DNA of 64,000 nt, taken from positions 434,001 to 498,000 of the forward strand of contig NZ_NSFT01000003.1 in assembly GCF_002294725.1 (NCBI RefSeq). Direction: 5' to 3'. Below, in pieces: positions 1 to 9,105 of this stretch (position 1 is the first letter of the stretch; each line of letters opens with the position of its first letter). Below the pieces are notes generated by a model. The model did no database searches, was not told the origin of the DNA, and saw only the letters and a list, made by a program, of their open reading frames with translations. Both the position numbers and the translations under genes were made by a program. Source of the DNA: Mesorhizobium sp. WSM4313 (lineage in GTDB: Bacteria > Pseudomonadota > Alphaproteobacteria > Rhizobiales > Rhizobiaceae).

Positions 1-120
1 CGGTTCCTCCACGCACCAATCGAAATCTATATCGGGGCGATTGCGCACCGCGTCCTCGATGGCGGCAAAAGTGTGGATGACATCGCCCATCGACGATGTC
101 TTGACGATCAGCACCTTCAT
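1..120 (-). CDS. waaC: Lipopolysaccharide heptosyltransferase I, N-terminal part only
   Basis: Partial gene running off the left edge of the window; only the first 40 codons are present. The protein starts [18 protein letters not shown], the usual N-terminus of GT9-family heptosyltransferase I, with the KTSSMGD loop that begins the N-terminal Rossmann domain. The family transfers the first L-glycero-D-manno-heptose from ADP-heptose onto Kdo at the cytoplasmic face of the inner membrane. The start ATG overlaps the stop of waaF in an ATGA junction, which indicates translational coupling. The identification rests on this short stretch plus context. Confidence 0.85.
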   Translation of the reverse strand, partial: MKVLIVKTSSMGDVIHTFAAIEDAVRNRPDIDFDWCVEEP

Positions 121-1124
121 GCCGCTGCCGGAACCTTGAGCAAGCGGTCGGCCGCGGCGGTGACGCGCGCGACATCGAGCGTGTTCAGGCAGTTGAGATG
201 GCCAAGCGGGCAGACCTTCTTATGGCAGGGCGAGCAGGACAGATGCAGCCAGATCAGCTCGGAACGCTCGCTGAGAGGCGGCGTGTTGTCCGGCGAGGTC
301 GAACCATAGACGGCGACGATCGGCGTGCCGACGGCGGCGGCGACATGCATCAGCCCGCTGTCATTCGAGACCGCAAGCTTCGCCGCGGCGATCAGATCGA
401 TGGCGTCCTCGAGGCGTGTCTTGCCGGCAAGGTCGACGGCGCCCGGCGCAAGGGCTGCGATCTCGCCGGTCACGTCGGCATCGTTCTTCGAGCCGAGCAG
501 CGCGACGCCCAAGCCCTTGGCCCTCATGTCCCGGGCCAGCCCGGCATAGCGATCGCTCGGCCAGCGTTTTGCCGGGCCGAATTCGGCGCCGGGCATGAGC
601 GCCACGAATTTCTTCCCGGTCAGCCCGAAGCGCGCCAGCAGATCGGCCTGATTGGCCTTGTCGACGGTAAGACGCGGCGCGCGAAAAGTGCCGCCGCGCG
701 CCAAGCCGAAATAGGCGCGCGCCGTACGCCGTTTCAGGCTTTCCGGCAGCGGCACGACATCCGTCAGCAGGCCGTAGCGCATCTCGCGCAGATTGCCGAC
801 GCGATGTGGGATGCGGGCGAAGAACGGGATCAGCGCCGATTTCCAGCTCCCCGGCAGCACATAGGCCATGTCGTAGCGGCCGCGCAGCAGGCGGCCGAAG
901 CGCCTGCGGCTGCGGAACTCGAGCGCTCCCGGCATCAAAGGAAAGTCGATCTGGCTGCGTATCTCAGGCATGCGCTTGACCAGCGGGGCCGCCCAGGCCG
1001 GCGCCAGCACATCGATGGCCGCGTTCGGATGTTTTTCCTTCAGCGCCGCAAACAGGCACTGCGCCATGACCATGTCGCCCACCCAGCGTGGGCCGATCAC
1101 GAGGATCGTTGGGCCTTCAGCCAT
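117..1124 (-). CDS. waaF: ADP-heptose:LPS heptosyltransferase II
   Basis: 335 residues, normal length for a GT9 glycosyltransferase that adds the second heptose to the LPS inner core at the cytoplasmic membrane face. The N-terminus carries [16 protein letters not shown], typical of WaaF, and the C-terminal domain has the family signature [16 protein letters not shown] that contacts ADP-heptose. It lies between hldD upstream (their coding regions overlap by 28 bases) and waaC downstream (ATGA overlap), so hldD-waaF-waaC form one leftward operon. The exact start could be a few codons later, which would reduce the overlap with hldD; family assignment is secure. Confidence 0.93.
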   Translation of the reverse strand: MAEGPTILVIGPRWVGDMVMAQCLFAALKEKHPNAAIDVLAPAWAAPLVKRMPEIRSQIDFPLMPGALEFRSRRRFGRLLRGRYDMAYVLPGSWKSALIPFFARIPHRVGNLREMRYGLLTDVVPLPESLKRRTARAYFGLARGGTFRAPRLTVDKANQADLLARFGLTGKKFVALMPGAEFGPAKRWPSDRYAGLARDMRAKGLGVALLGSKNDADVTGEIAALAPGAVDLAGKTRLEDAIDLIAAAKLAVSNDSGLMHVAAAVGTPIVAVYGSTSPDNTPPLSERSELIWLHLSCSPCHKKVCPLGHLNCLNTLDVARVTAAADRLLKVPAAA

Positions 1125-2047
1125 TCGACATAGTCCCTGACGCCGGTTTCGACTGTGCGGAATTGGCCATTGTAGCCGGCCGCGCGCAAGCGGGACATAT
1201 CAGCCTGCGTGAAACTCTGGTAGCTGCCCTTGAGATGGTCGGGGAAGGGGATGAATTCAATCTCGCCCTTGCCCAGGGTGTCGATCACCGTCTCGGCAAT
1301 CGCCCGGAACGGCTGGGCGCGGCCGGTGCCGCAATTGAAGATGCCGCTCGCGCCGCGCTTCCACAGCCACAGATTGACGTCGGCCACATCGCCGACATGA
1401 ATGAAGTCGCGGCTCTGCTCGCCGGGTCCGAAGTCGCCATAGGCGCCGAACAGCTTCGGGTTTTCGCCACGCTCGACCTGGTTGAACAGATGGAAGGCGA
1501 CCGAGGCCATGGCGCCCTTATGCGCCTCGCGCGGCCCATAGACATTGAAATAGCGCAGGCCCGCCACTTGCGAATGATCGGTATCGAAGACGTTGCGGCG
1601 GACGTAGTCGTCGAACAGCTTCTTCGAATAGGCATAGACGTTGAGGGGACGCTCGAACTCGGGCTCCTCGCGAAACTCGCTGCCGCCGCCATAGACCGAA
1701 GCCGACGAGGCGTAGAGGAAGGGCACGCGCAGCTTCAGGCAGGCATGCAGCAGCCGTTTCGAATAGGCGTAGTTCACCTCCATCATGAACTTGCCGTTCC
1801 ACTCTGTGGTGGTCGAGCAGGCGCCTTGATGGAAGACGGCTTCGATGCGACCGAGCGCGCCGTCCTCGAGCCGGGCGAGAAAATCATCCTTGTCGAGATA
1901 GTCGGCGATGCGAAGGTCGGCAAGGTTGGCGATCTTGTGGCCGTCGGTGAGATCGTCGACGACGACGATGTCATCATGGCCCTCGGCATTGAGAGCGGCG
2001 ACGATGTTGGAGCCGATCATGCCGGCGCCGCCCGTGACGATGATCAT
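1097..2047 (-). CDS. hldD: ADP-L-glycero-D-manno-heptose 6-epimerase
   Basis: 316 residues, an extended short-chain dehydrogenase/reductase. The N-terminal dinucleotide-binding motif reads [10 protein letters not shown], followed by the [11 protein letters not shown] stretch and the catalytic tyrosine/lysine region [13 protein letters not shown]. It converts ADP-D-glycero-D-manno-heptose to the L-glycero form, the last step of ADP-heptose synthesis. It is the first gene of the leftward operon hldD-waaF-waaC, so the epimerase is made together with the transferases that use its product. The upstream genes of the pathway (hldE, gmhA, gmhB) lie about 1.5 kb away in the opposite direction. Confidence 0.95.
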   Translation of the reverse strand: MIIVTGGAGMIGSNIVAALNAEGHDDIVVVDDLTDGHKIANLADLRIADYLDKDDFLARLEDGALGRIEAVFHQGACSTTTEWNGKFMMEVNYAYSKRLLHACLKLRVPFLYASSASVYGGGSEFREEPEFERPLNVYAYSKKLFDDYVRRNVFDTDHSQVAGLRYFNVYGPREAHKGAMASVAFHLFNQVERGENPKLFGAYGDFGPGEQSRDFIHVGDVADVNLWLWKRGASGIFNCGTGRAQPFRAIAETVIDTLGKGEIEFIPFPDHLKGSYQSFTQADMSRLRAAGYNGQFRTVETGVRDYVEWLKAQRSS

Positions 2048-2237
2048 GCTTTCTTCAGCCTCGCTCCGTTGCCGATTCCGGCCCTTATAGGGGAGGTGGG
2101 CTGGGCTGTCGATAAAGCTCGCCAGCCGCGGGTACGACGAACGTAGGGATAGATCGGCGGAAGGGCTTTCGGGATAAGCTGCTTGCGAGCACCGCGGCGA
2201 AAGGCCGCCGGTGCGGGTCCTTGCTCGTGGTGCAACA

Positions 2238-2669
2238 GTGACGTCCGATCTAAAGCCCGGCCTCCGCCGTCGTCAAATCCTGCGGGTCGATGACACCCTG
2301 ACGGTGCCTGCCATGACGCCCGCCTTTGCGGGTTTTGGCGACATGCCACCGGTTTTCGCCACCGCCTTCATGGTCGGCTTCATTGAATGGGCGTGCATCG
2401 AGGCCTTGCGCCCGTTCCTTGGCAGCCCCGAGAGAACCGTCGGCACCCATGTCGACGTCAGCCATGTCGCCGCCACCCCCGTCGGCATGATGGTCACCGC
2501 CGATGTCGAGCTTGTCGCCGTGAAAGGGCGAAAATTGCGCTTCAAGGTGTCATGCACCGACGAGGGCGGACTGATCGGGGAAGGTCTGCATGAGCGCGCG
2601 GTGATCGACCATGACAAGTTCATGGCGCGTGTCTTGACCAAATCCGGGCAGACAGGTTCTTTGTCATAG
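2238..2669 (+). CDS. FlK-type hotdog-fold acyl-CoA thioesterase
   Basis: About 143 residues from a GTG at 2238. The sequence aligns by memory with fluoroacetyl-CoA thioesterase Fl[18 protein letters not shown], then [10 protein letters not shown], then GLHERAVID. Starting at 2238 places Thr42, Glu50 and His76 exactly at the FlK catalytic numbering, which is why I prefer this start; another in-frame GTG lies at 2211 and neither has a strong ribosome site. The fold hydrolyses short acyl-CoAs; the true substrate is unknown and need not be fluorinated. It sits upstream of a LysE exporter in the gap that splits the heptose genes, and has no obvious link with LPS. Confidence 0.75.
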   Translation: MTSDLKPGLRRRQILRVDDTLTVPAMTPAFAGFGDMPPVFATAFMVGFIEWACIEALRPFLGSPERTVGTHVDVSHVAATPVGMMVTADVELVAVKGRKLRFKVSCTDEGGLIGEGLHERAVIDHDKFMARVLTKSGQTGSLS

Positions 2670-2732
2670 CGAGGCCGCAAAGCTACGGCTTCAGTTCGGC
2701 CTTCGCCACCTGGCGTAGCGTGAGGGAACAAG

Positions 2733-3365
2733 ATGCCGTCGACCGAACTGCTCATCGCTTTTTTCGCCACCACCGCGGTCTTCGCCTATATCCCTGGCCC
2801 CGCCATGCTCTACGCCGCTGCGCAGACAATGGCGCGCGGGCGCTGGTCTGGGCTGACGGCGGCGCTCGGCATCCATCTCGGCGGCTATGTGCATGTCTTC
2901 GCGGCCGCTGCCGGCCTGTCGGTGCTGTTTCACGCCGTGCCGCCGCTGTACCTTGCGGTCAAGCTCCTCGGCGCGCTCTACCTGATCTGGCTCGGCGTTG
3001 CCATGTTCCGCAAACGGGCGGACGACGATACGGCTCTGCCCGCCATCGCGCGGAAATCGGTCCGCCGCGCCTTTTTCGAAAGCGTCACCGTCGAGGTGCT
3101 CAATCCCAAGACGGCGATCTTCTTCATGGCGTTCCTGCCGCAATTCATCGATGCTTCGGCGGCGTTTCCGGTCTGGCTGCAGTTCGTCGTGCTTGGAACC
3201 ATCGTCAACCTGATGTTCTCCTCCGCCGACGTCATGTGCGTATTCCTTGCCGGCGCGATGATAGCGCGGCTGCGGCGTTCGGGACGCGCGCAGCGCCTGA
3301 TGCAGCGAGCGGGCGGCGCCGTGCTGGTCGGCCTCGGCGTCCACGTCGCCCTGCAGAGGAGCTGA
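2733..3365 (+). CDS. LysE/RhtB family amino-acid exporter
   Basis: 210 residues with the pattern of six hydrophobic segments of the LysE superfamily. The N-terminal signature FAYIPGPAMLYAAAQTMARG matches the family motif around the first two helices, and NPKTAIFFMAFLPQFI in the middle is the usual third-helix motif. Such inner-membrane proteins export amino acids or derivatives using the proton gradient. It follows the thioesterase gene by about 60 bases on the same strand and might be co-transcribed. Substrate cannot be told from sequence. Confidence 0.88.
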   Translation: MPSTELLIAFFATTAVFAYIPGPAMLYAAAQTMARGRWSGLTAALGIHLGGYVHVFAAAAGLSVLFHAVPPLYLAVKLLGALYLIWLGVAMFRKRADDDTALPAIARKSVRRAFFESVTVEVLNPKTAIFFMAFLPQFIDASAAFPVWLQFVVLGTIVNLMFSSADVMCVFLAGAMIARLRRSGRAQRLMQRAGGAVLVGLGVHVALQRS

Positions 3366-3517
3366 TTGCCAACCCGGCTCCGGCTAAGGTCCGCGCCGGG
3401 CTGCCGTTGCGCTCGCCCGAATTGCGGTATATCGGCATCGCTTTGAACAGCCCGCGCCACAATTCCGGCGCTGAAACCTAATCAAGTCCGGCCGTCTTCA
3501 GGCATAGCTCGAGCGAG

Positions 3518-5002
3518 ATGATCAAGCACCATCTGCCTTCTCCGGAACCTTTGCATCGCACCATCGCCCGCTTCGGCGACGTCACCGTGCTGGTGGTGGG
3601 CGATTTCATCCTGGACCGTTTCGTCAGCGGGGTGATCGAGCGCATCTCGCCGGAAGCTCCCATTCCCGTGCTGCATGGAAAGGGCGAGGCGTTGAACATC
3701 GGCGGCGCCGGCAATGTCGTCTCCAACATCGTTTCGTTGGGCGCGGCCGCCATTCCCGTCTCGGTGATCGGTGCCGACCAGGCCGGCGACAATCTGATGC
3801 GCATGCTCAGCGAGATCGGCGTCGATACCGACGGGCTCCTGCAGCGCCAGGACCGCATGACCTCTTCGAAAAGCCGCTTCAGCGCGCTCAACCAGCAGGT
3901 GCTGCGGTTCGACGAGGAAGAGATCAAGCCGCTCACCGGGGCCGAGCGGGCGAAGCTCATCGATCATTTCCAGGCGGCGCTTGGCCGCGCCGACATCGTC
4001 ATCCTCTCCGATTACGGCAAGGGCATCCTGCTCGACAGCGTCGCCGGCGAGCTGATCGCGATCTGCCGAGATGCCGGCAAGCCGGTGCTGGTCGATCCGA
4101 AGGGACGCGACTATGCGCGCTACGCCGGCGCCACGGCTGTGACGCCGAACCGCAAGGAGCTTGGCGAGGCGGTCGGGCGCAAGGTCTTCGGCGATGACGA
4201 GATCGTGGCGGCGGCGCGCGACCTGATCGCCACGCATGATTTCGAGTTCATCGTCGCCACGCGCAGCGAGAAGGGCATGAGCGTGGTCTCCGCCGAGGAC
4301 GCCCGCCACATTTCCACCCAGGCGCGCGAAGTCTTCGACGTCTCCGGTGCCGGCGATACAGTCATCGCGAGTTTCGCGCTGTCGCTCGCCGCCGGCGCCG
4401 ACCGGGTGCATGCCGCGGTCATCGCCAACGCGGCCGGCGGCGTGGTGGTCGGCAAGCGCGGCACGGCGCGGCTCAACGTCGAGGAGCTATCCGGCGCGCT
4501 GTTCCGCTCGCACGGGCCGACCGGCCATCAGGACGCCATCCTCGATTTCAATGCCGCGGCCAGGATGGTCGCTGCCTGGAAGGAAGAGGGGCTGACCGTG
4601 GGCTTCACCAATGGCTGCTTCGACATCCTGCATGCCGGCCATGTCAGCCTGCTGCATGCCGCGCGCAGCCAGTGCGACCGGCTGGTGCTCGGTCTCAACA
4701 GCGACGCCTCGGTGCACCGGCTGAAAGGGCCGGGGCGCCCGGTCAACAACCAGCATGACCGCGCCTGCGTGCTGGCGGCACTTGCCTCTGTCGATGCGGT
4801 CGTCGTCTTCGAGGAGGACACGCCGCTGAAGCTGATCGAGGCGCTTCTGCCGGACATTCTGGTCAAGGGCGCGGATTACACGGTCGAGACCGTGGTCGGC
4901 GCCGATGTCGTGCAGAAGGCGGGCGGGCGCGTGGTGCTGGTCGATCTCGTCGCCGGCAAGAGCACGACGAACACGATCGGCAAGCTGCGTGCCGCAAACT
5001 GA
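3518..5002 (+). CDS. hldE: Bifunctional heptose-7-phosphate kinase / heptose-1-phosphate adenylyltransferase
   Basis: 494 residues, full length for HldE. Residues about 1-320 are a PfkB/ribokinase-type kinase with the anion-hole motif DVSGAGDTVIA; residues about 350-494 are a cytidylyltransferase-like domain with GCFDILHAGHVSLL, the HxGH nucleotidyl-transfer motif. The kinase domain phosphorylates heptose-7-phosphate at C1 and, after GmhB removes the 7-phosphate, the second domain makes ADP-D-glycero-heptose. gmhA starts eight bases after its stop and gmhB overlaps gmhA, so hldE-gmhA-gmhB is a single rightward operon. The cytoplasmic enzyme is complete, with no missing motif. Confidence 0.95.
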   Translation: MIKHHLPSPEPLHRTIARFGDVTVLVVGDFILDRFVSGVIERISPEAPIPVLHGKGEALNIGGAGNVVSNIVSLGAAAIPVSVIGADQAGDNLMRMLSEIGVDTDGLLQRQDRMTSSKSRFSALNQQVLRFDEEEIKPLTGAERAKLIDHFQAALGRADIVILSDYGKGILLDSVAGELIAICRDAGKPVLVDPKGRDYARYAGATAVTPNRKELGEAVGRKVFGDDEIVAAARDLIATHDFEFIVATRSEKGMSVVSAEDARHISTQAREVFDVSGAGDTVIASFALSLAAGADRVHAAVIANAAGGVVVGKRGTARLNVEELSGALFRSHGPTGHQDAILDFNAAARMVAAWKEEGLTVGFTNGCFDILHAGHVSLLHAARSQCDRLVLGLNSDASVHRLKGPGRPVNNQHDRACVLAALASVDAVVVFEEDTPLKLIEALLPDILVKGADYTVETVVGADVVQKAGGRVVLVDLVAGKSTTNTIGKLRAAN

Positions 5003-5009
5003 GGATCTC

Positions 5010-5582
5010 ATGTCCGATTTGAACGACTACCTGGTCCGCTCCGCGGCGGCTATCTCGGCGATGGTCGAGCGCGACCTCACCGATGAGATGGAGCGCGCGG
5101 TGAGCACCGTGGTGACGGCGCTGTCGCAAGGCAAGGCGCTGCTGATCTGCGGCAATGGCGGCTCGGCCAGCGACGCCATCCACATCGCCGGCGAGCTGGT
5201 CGGCCGCTTCCTGAAGGAGCGCAAGGCCTATAACGTCATCGCGCTGCCGGCCAACGCCGCGGTGCTGACCGCCTGGGGCAATGATTACGGCTTCGACACC
5301 GTGTTCTCGCGCCAGGTCGAGGCGCATGGATCGGAAGGCGCGGTGCTGCTCGCCATTTCCACCAGCGGCAATTCGCCAAGCATCCTTGCCGCCGCCGAGC
5401 AGGCGCGGGCGATGGACATGACGGTGATCAGCCTGACCGGCGAGACCGGCGGCAAGCTCAAGCCGCTGACCGATATCCTGCTCAACGTGCCGTCGACGTC
5501 GACGCCGATCATCCAACAGGGGCATTTGTGCCTCTATCACCATCTGTGCGAGGCTGTCGAAGCGCGTCTCAGCAATGGCTGA
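5010..5582 (+). CDS. gmhA: D-sedoheptulose-7-phosphate isomerase
   Basis: 190 residues from the ATG at 5010, beginning MSDLNDYLVRSAAAISAM; an open frame extends upstream into hldE but this start has a GAGGATCTC ribosome site and gives the family length. It is a SIS-domain protein with CGNGGSASDAIHIAGELVGR, the phospho-sugar loop, and STSGNSPSILAA later in the domain. It isomerises sedoheptulose-7-phosphate to heptose-7-phosphate, the entry step of ADP-heptose synthesis. It lies between hldE (8-base gap) and gmhB (8-base overlap), in pathway order. Confidence 0.94.
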   Translation: MSDLNDYLVRSAAAISAMVERDLTDEMERAVSTVVTALSQGKALLICGNGGSASDAIHIAGELVGRFLKERKAYNVIALPANAAVLTAWGNDYGFDTVFSRQVEAHGSEGAVLLAISTSGNSPSILAAAEQARAMDMTVISLTGETGGKLKPLTDILLNVPSTSTPIIQQGHLCLYHHLCEAVEARLSNG

Positions 5583-6204
5583 GAGCGAAGGCTTTCCGCT
5601 GGCCGAGCCGGGCCTTTGGATCGAGCGGGTCGGTGACAGGACGTTTCCGGCCGGCCGGCCGGCGCTGTTCCTCGATCGCGACGGCACCATCAATGTCGAT
5701 ACCGGCTATCCAGACTATCCGGCGACCATGGTGCTGCGCGATGGCATCGCGCCGGTCATCGAGGCCGCGAACGTGCGCGGTATTCCGGCCATTGTCATCA
5801 CCAACCAGTCCGGCATCGCGCGCGGCTATTTCGGCTGGGACGCGTTCGCGCGGGTCAACGGGCGCGTGCTCGAGCTGCTGGCTGAGAAAAATGCCTTCGT
5901 CGACATGGTGCTGGCCTGCGCCTATCACGAGGCCGGCAGGGGCGCGTTGGCGGTTGCCGATCATCCGATGCGCAAGCCCAATCCGGGCATGCTGCTGGAG
6001 GCGGGGCGCCGCCTCGGCCTCGATCTCAGCCGATCGCTGATCGTCGGCGACAAGCCGGCCGATATGGAAGCCGGCCAGCGCGCCGGCCTTGCGCGTGGCT
6101 GGCTGGTGGACGGCGACGGCTCGACGATAGGCGGGTTTTCGGTTTCGCCGTTGCGCGGCGCCACGGACCTTGAGGGACTGCTTGCCGCGATACGGTCGCT
6201 CTGA
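5575..6204 (+). CDS. gmhB: D-glycero-D-manno-heptose-1,7-bisphosphate 7-phosphatase
   Basis: 209 residues, HAD-superfamily phosphatase of the histidinol-phosphatase/GmhB group. The catalytic DxD motif appears as LFLDRDGTINVD, motif II as ITNQSGIARG, and the late acidic motif as IVGDKPADMEAG. The zinc-loop cysteines of many GmhB proteins are not obvious: only one cysteine is visible near LACAYHEAG. It removes the 7-phosphate between the two HldE reactions. It overlaps gmhA by eight bases and closes the operon; the next gene is convergent. Confidence 0.92.
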   Translation: MAESEGFPLAEPGLWIERVGDRTFPAGRPALFLDRDGTINVDTGYPDYPATMVLRDGIAPVIEAANVRGIPAIVITNQSGIARGYFGWDAFARVNGRVLELLAEKNAFVDMVLACAYHEAGRGALAVADHPMRKPNPGMLLEAGRRLGLDLSRSLIVGDKPADMEAGQRAGLARGWLVDGDGSTIGGFSVSPLRGATDLEGLLAAIRSL

Positions 6205-6273
6205 TCGCGGATTGATTCAAAACCCTACGCTAAGCCCTTTGTTTGCGCAGGCGAATTTCCGGAAGCCGGCACA

Positions 6274-6750
6274 TTACGTTGGAAAAGCGACAAGCCCTTC
6301 ATCCTTGACCCGGCGGATGGTCAGCGCGGTGCGTACCGTGTCCACATTCGGGGCCGACGCCAGTTCCTCGATGACGAAGGTTTGGAAGGTGCCGAGGTCG
6401 CTCGCCACGCAGTGCAGCAAGAAATCGGATTCGCCCGAAACCATCCAGGCGTCGCGCACGATCGGCCAGCCGCGCGTGCGCTCGGCGAAGGTCTTCAGCT
6501 CGGCATCGGCCTGATGATGCAGGCCAATCAGGCAGAAGGCGACGACATCCATGCCGAGCGCCGGCGCGTTCAGCAGCGCGCGGTAACCGCGGATGATGCC
6601 GGCCTCTTCCAGCCGCCTGACACGGCGCAGGCAGGGCGGCGCCGAAATGCCGACCCGGTTGGACAATTCGACATTGGTCATGCGGCCGTCGCCCTGCAGC
6701 TCGCGCAGGATCTTCCAGTCGATGGCATCGAGATCGGCTTTGAGCGGCAT
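6274..6750 (-). CDS. Lrp/AsnC family transcriptional regulator
   Basis: 158 residues from the ATG at 6750 (protein begins MPLKADLDAIDWKILREL). An N-terminal winged helix-turn-helix (LSNRVGISAPPCLRRVRRLE) is followed by the RAM/AsnC ligand-binding beta-alpha-beta domain, with VSGESDFLLHCVASDL in the effector region. Such proteins bind amino acids and act as local or global regulators. It is divergent from trxB across a 266-base gap and convergent with gmhB. An open frame continues upstream of the chosen start but lacks Lrp-like sequence. Confidence 0.9.
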   Translation of the reverse strand: MPLKADLDAIDWKILRELQGDGRMTNVELSNRVGISAPPCLRRVRRLEEAGIIRGYRALLNAPALGMDVVAFCLIGLHHQADAELKTFAERTRGWPIVRDAWMVSGESDFLLHCVASDLGTFQTFVIEELASAPNVDTVRTALTIRRVKDEGLVAFPT

Positions 6751-7016
6751 GGATGGCTTTCGCGCAAGAATCTTTCGTGGTTTTGTAATTTGGTTTCGCC
6801 TGGGAGACCATCCCTTTACGATGATTTTCTTTTGATGGTGAGCCCAGAGCCGCGCATATCTCCGGACGGCATGCATCGGTGAGGGCGGCGATATGGCCCG
6901 ATATACGGGGAACGAAGCTTTCCGGGGACGAAAGCCAACTTGCCTTGCTGGTCTCACGGGCAACACTTACATTAAGCCCAACAAAACCACGGCTTCGCGC
7001 CGCAGGGGACTTTTTC

Positions 7017-7991
7017 ATGAACACCAAACATGCGCCCGTTCTCATCATCGGTTCCGGCCCGGCCGGCTACACGGCGGCGGTCTATGCCGCGCGCGCCATG
7101 CTGAAGCCGATGCTGGTCGCCGGCCTGCAGCAGGGCGGCCAATTAATGATCACCACCGACGTGGAAAACTATCCGGGCTTCGCCGATCCGATCCAGGGTC
7201 CGTGGCTGATGGAGCAGATGCTCAAGCAGGCCGAGCATGTCGGCACCGACATCATCAACGACATCATCACCGAGGTCGATCTCAATGTGCGGCCGTTCCG
7301 CGCCACCGGCGATTCCGGCACCGTCTACACCGCGGACGCCTTGATCATCGCCACGGGCGCGCAGGCGAAGTGGCTGGGCATCCCGTCGGAGCAGACCTTC
7401 ATGGGCTTCGGCGTTTCGGCCTGCGCCACCTGCGACGGCTTCTTCTATCGCGGCAAGGACGTCGCGGTGGTGGGCGGCGGCAATTCGGCGGTCGAGGAAG
7501 CGCTCTATCTGTCGAACCTCGCCAAGAGCGTCACCGTCATCCACCGGCGCGGCGATTTCCGCGCCGAGCGCATCCTGCGCGAGCGGCTGCTCAAGAGGGA
7601 CAATGTCCGCGTCATCTGGGACACGGTCGTCGACGAGATCACCGGACGGCCGGGAAAGGCGCCGCTGCCGCCCTCAGTCGAGGGCTTGACGCTGCGCAAC
7701 GTGGTGACCGGCCAGGAATCGAAGCTGCCGGTCGACGGCGTGTTCGTCGCCATCGGCCATGCGCCGGCGGTCGAGCTCTTCGCGGGCAAGCTGAAGCAGA
7801 AGCCGAACGGCTATCTGTGGACGGCGCCCGATTCCACCCGCACCGACGTGCCCGGCGTGTTCGCCGCCGGCGACGTCACCGACGACGTCTACCGCCAGGC
7901 GGTGACGGCGGCCGGGCTTGGCTGCATGGCGGCGCTCGAGGCGGAAAAATATCTGGCGGGCATCGAGGTTCACCGCGAAGCGGCGGAATGA
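7017..7991 (+). CDS. trxB: Thioredoxin-disulfide reductase
   Basis: 324 residues from ATG 7017, the usual length. FAD-binding GxGxxG is seen as IIGSGPAGYTAAVYAARA, the redox-active CxxC as SACATCDGFFY, the NADPH-binding motif as VVGGGNSAVEEALYLS, and the C-terminal FAD motif as VFAAGDVTDDVYRQAVTAAG. It reduces thioredoxin with NADPH in the cytoplasm. It is followed by a short hairpin (7996-8014) and then an LsrB/VtlR-type regulator, an order I recall from other Rhizobiales and which suggests linked redox control. An upstream in-frame extension exists but the chosen start matches the family. Confidence 0.95.
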   Translation: MNTKHAPVLIIGSGPAGYTAAVYAARAMLKPMLVAGLQQGGQLMITTDVENYPGFADPIQGPWLMEQMLKQAEHVGTDIINDIITEVDLNVRPFRATGDSGTVYTADALIIATGAQAKWLGIPSEQTFMGFGVSACATCDGFFYRGKDVAVVGGGNSAVEEALYLSNLAKSVTVIHRRGDFRAERILRERLLKRDNVRVIWDTVVDEITGRPGKAPLPPSVEGLTLRNVVTGQESKLPVDGVFVAIGHAPAVELFAGKLKQKPNGYLWTAPDSTRTDVPGVFAAGDVTDDVYRQAVTAAGLGCMAALEAEKYLAGIEVHREAAE

Positions 7992-7995
7992 CAAT

Positions 7996-8014
7996 CGGCT
8001 GAAAAGAGCCGTTT
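7996..8014 (+). terminator. Weak hairpin after trxB
   Basis: CGGCT (7996-8000) and AGCCG (8007-8011) form a five-pair stem with a six-base loop followed by only three T residues. It may attenuate read-through from trxB into the downstream LysR gene rather than stop it completely. Confidence 0.45.
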
Positions 8015-8062
8015 AAAAGCCTGATTTTTCATTCAGACGCCAAAGGCAACGCGAGGGGAATC

Positions 8063-8959
8063 ATGGCGCTGGACTGGGACAAGCTACGCGTATTTCACGC
8101 AGCGGCGGAGGCTGGGTCGTTCACCCATGCCGCCGAGACGCTGCATCTGTCGCAATCGGCCATTTCGCGGCAGGTCAGCGCGCTGGAGCACGATGTCGGC
8201 GTAGCACTGTTCCACCGCCATGCGCGCGGCCTGGTGCTGACCGAGCAGGGCGAGATGCTGTTCCGCACGGCGCATGACGTGCTGATGAAGCTGGAAACCA
8301 TCAAGACGCGGCTCACAGAGACCAAGGATCGGCCGTCGGGCGTGCTCAGGGTGACGACTACGGTCGGCCTGGGCGCCGGCTGGCTGACCGAGCGCGTGCA
8401 GGAATTCATTGAGCTCTATCCCGAGATCAGCCTGCAGCTGATCCTGGCCAATGAGGAGCTCGATCTCACCATGCGCCAGGCCGATTGCGCGATCCGGCTG
8501 CGCCAGCCACAGCAGCCCGACCTTATCCAGCGCCGGCTGTTCACGGTGCATTTCCACCTCTATGCGGCGCCGTCCTATATCGCCAAGTTCGGCAGGCCGG
8601 CCTCGATCGCCGAGCTCAGGAACCACCGCATCGTCACTTTCGGCCTGCCGGTGCCCTCGCATCTGTCGGAGCTGAACTGGCTGGAGACGGTCGGCGATTT
8701 CGAGGGCGGGCAGCGGGTGCCGACGCTGCAGATCAACGACATCCTGTCGATCAAGCGGGCAGTGCAGGGCGGCGCCGGCATCGCCATGCTGCCGGACTAC
8801 GTGATCAACAAGGACACGAACCTGGTGCAGCTGCTGCCGGAGACCGAGGTGCCGTCCTTCGACACCTATTTCGCCTATCCCGACGCGATGAAGAACCAGG
8901 CGAAGCTGCACGTGTTTCGCGACTTTATCATCGCCAAGGCGCGCAGCTGGTCTTACTGA
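8063..8959 (+). CDS. lsrB: LysR-type regulator of the LsrB/VtlR group
   Basis: 298 residues. The N-terminal winged helix (LDWDKLRVFHAAAEAGSF, then LHLSQSAISRQVSALE) and the substrate-binding domain are complete. Sequence start and position directly downstream of trxB match what I recall of LsrB (Sinorhizobium) and VtlR (Brucella, Agrobacterium), which act in oxidative stress, envelope and symbiosis/virulence and control AbcR small RNAs. There is a single cysteine, Cys142 in QADCAIRLRQ, at about the position of a redox-sensing cysteine reported in LsrB. About 0.8 kb downstream lies an AbcR-like sRNA preceded by a LysR-type palindrome, supporting the assignment. The gene symbol is by analogy. 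Confidence 0.82.
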   Translation: MALDWDKLRVFHAAAEAGSFTHAAETLHLSQSAISRQVSALEHDVGVALFHRHARGLVLTEQGEMLFRTAHDVLMKLETIKTRLTETKDRPSGVLRVTTTVGLGAGWLTERVQEFIELYPEISLQLILANEELDLTMRQADCAIRLRQPQQPDLIQRRLFTVHFHLYAAPSYIAKFGRPASIAELRNHRIVTFGLPVPSHLSELNWLETVGDFEGGQRVPTLQINDILSIKRAVQGGAGIAMLPDYVINKDTNLVQLLPETEVPSFDTYFAYPDAMKNQAKLHVFRDFIIAKARSWSY

Positions 8960-8962
8960 ATG

Positions 8963-9077
8963 TTCAGGTGAGGCCTGCCTGCGAACGGCAGGCTCCTGCG
9001 CTTCCGGTACTCACGTACTGAAGTACGCTCCGTTCCGGTTCTCGGAGCCTACCGTTCTCGACTCGGCCTGACCTGAA
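8963..9077. repeat. Large imperfect palindrome between convergent genes
   Basis: A 115-base nested palindrome fills the gap between lsrB and the convergent methyltransferase pseudogene. Outer arms are TTCAGGT (8963-8969) and ACCTGAA (9071-9077); further in, GAACGG-C-AGGCTCC pairs with GGAGCCT-A-CCGTTC, and at the centre CGTACT pairs with AGTACG. Elements of this type recur in rhizobial intergenic DNA and could act as a bidirectional terminator. Confidence 0.7.
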
Positions 9078-9105
9078 TATCGGCACCCCTCTCGGAAAGG
9101 GCGGC

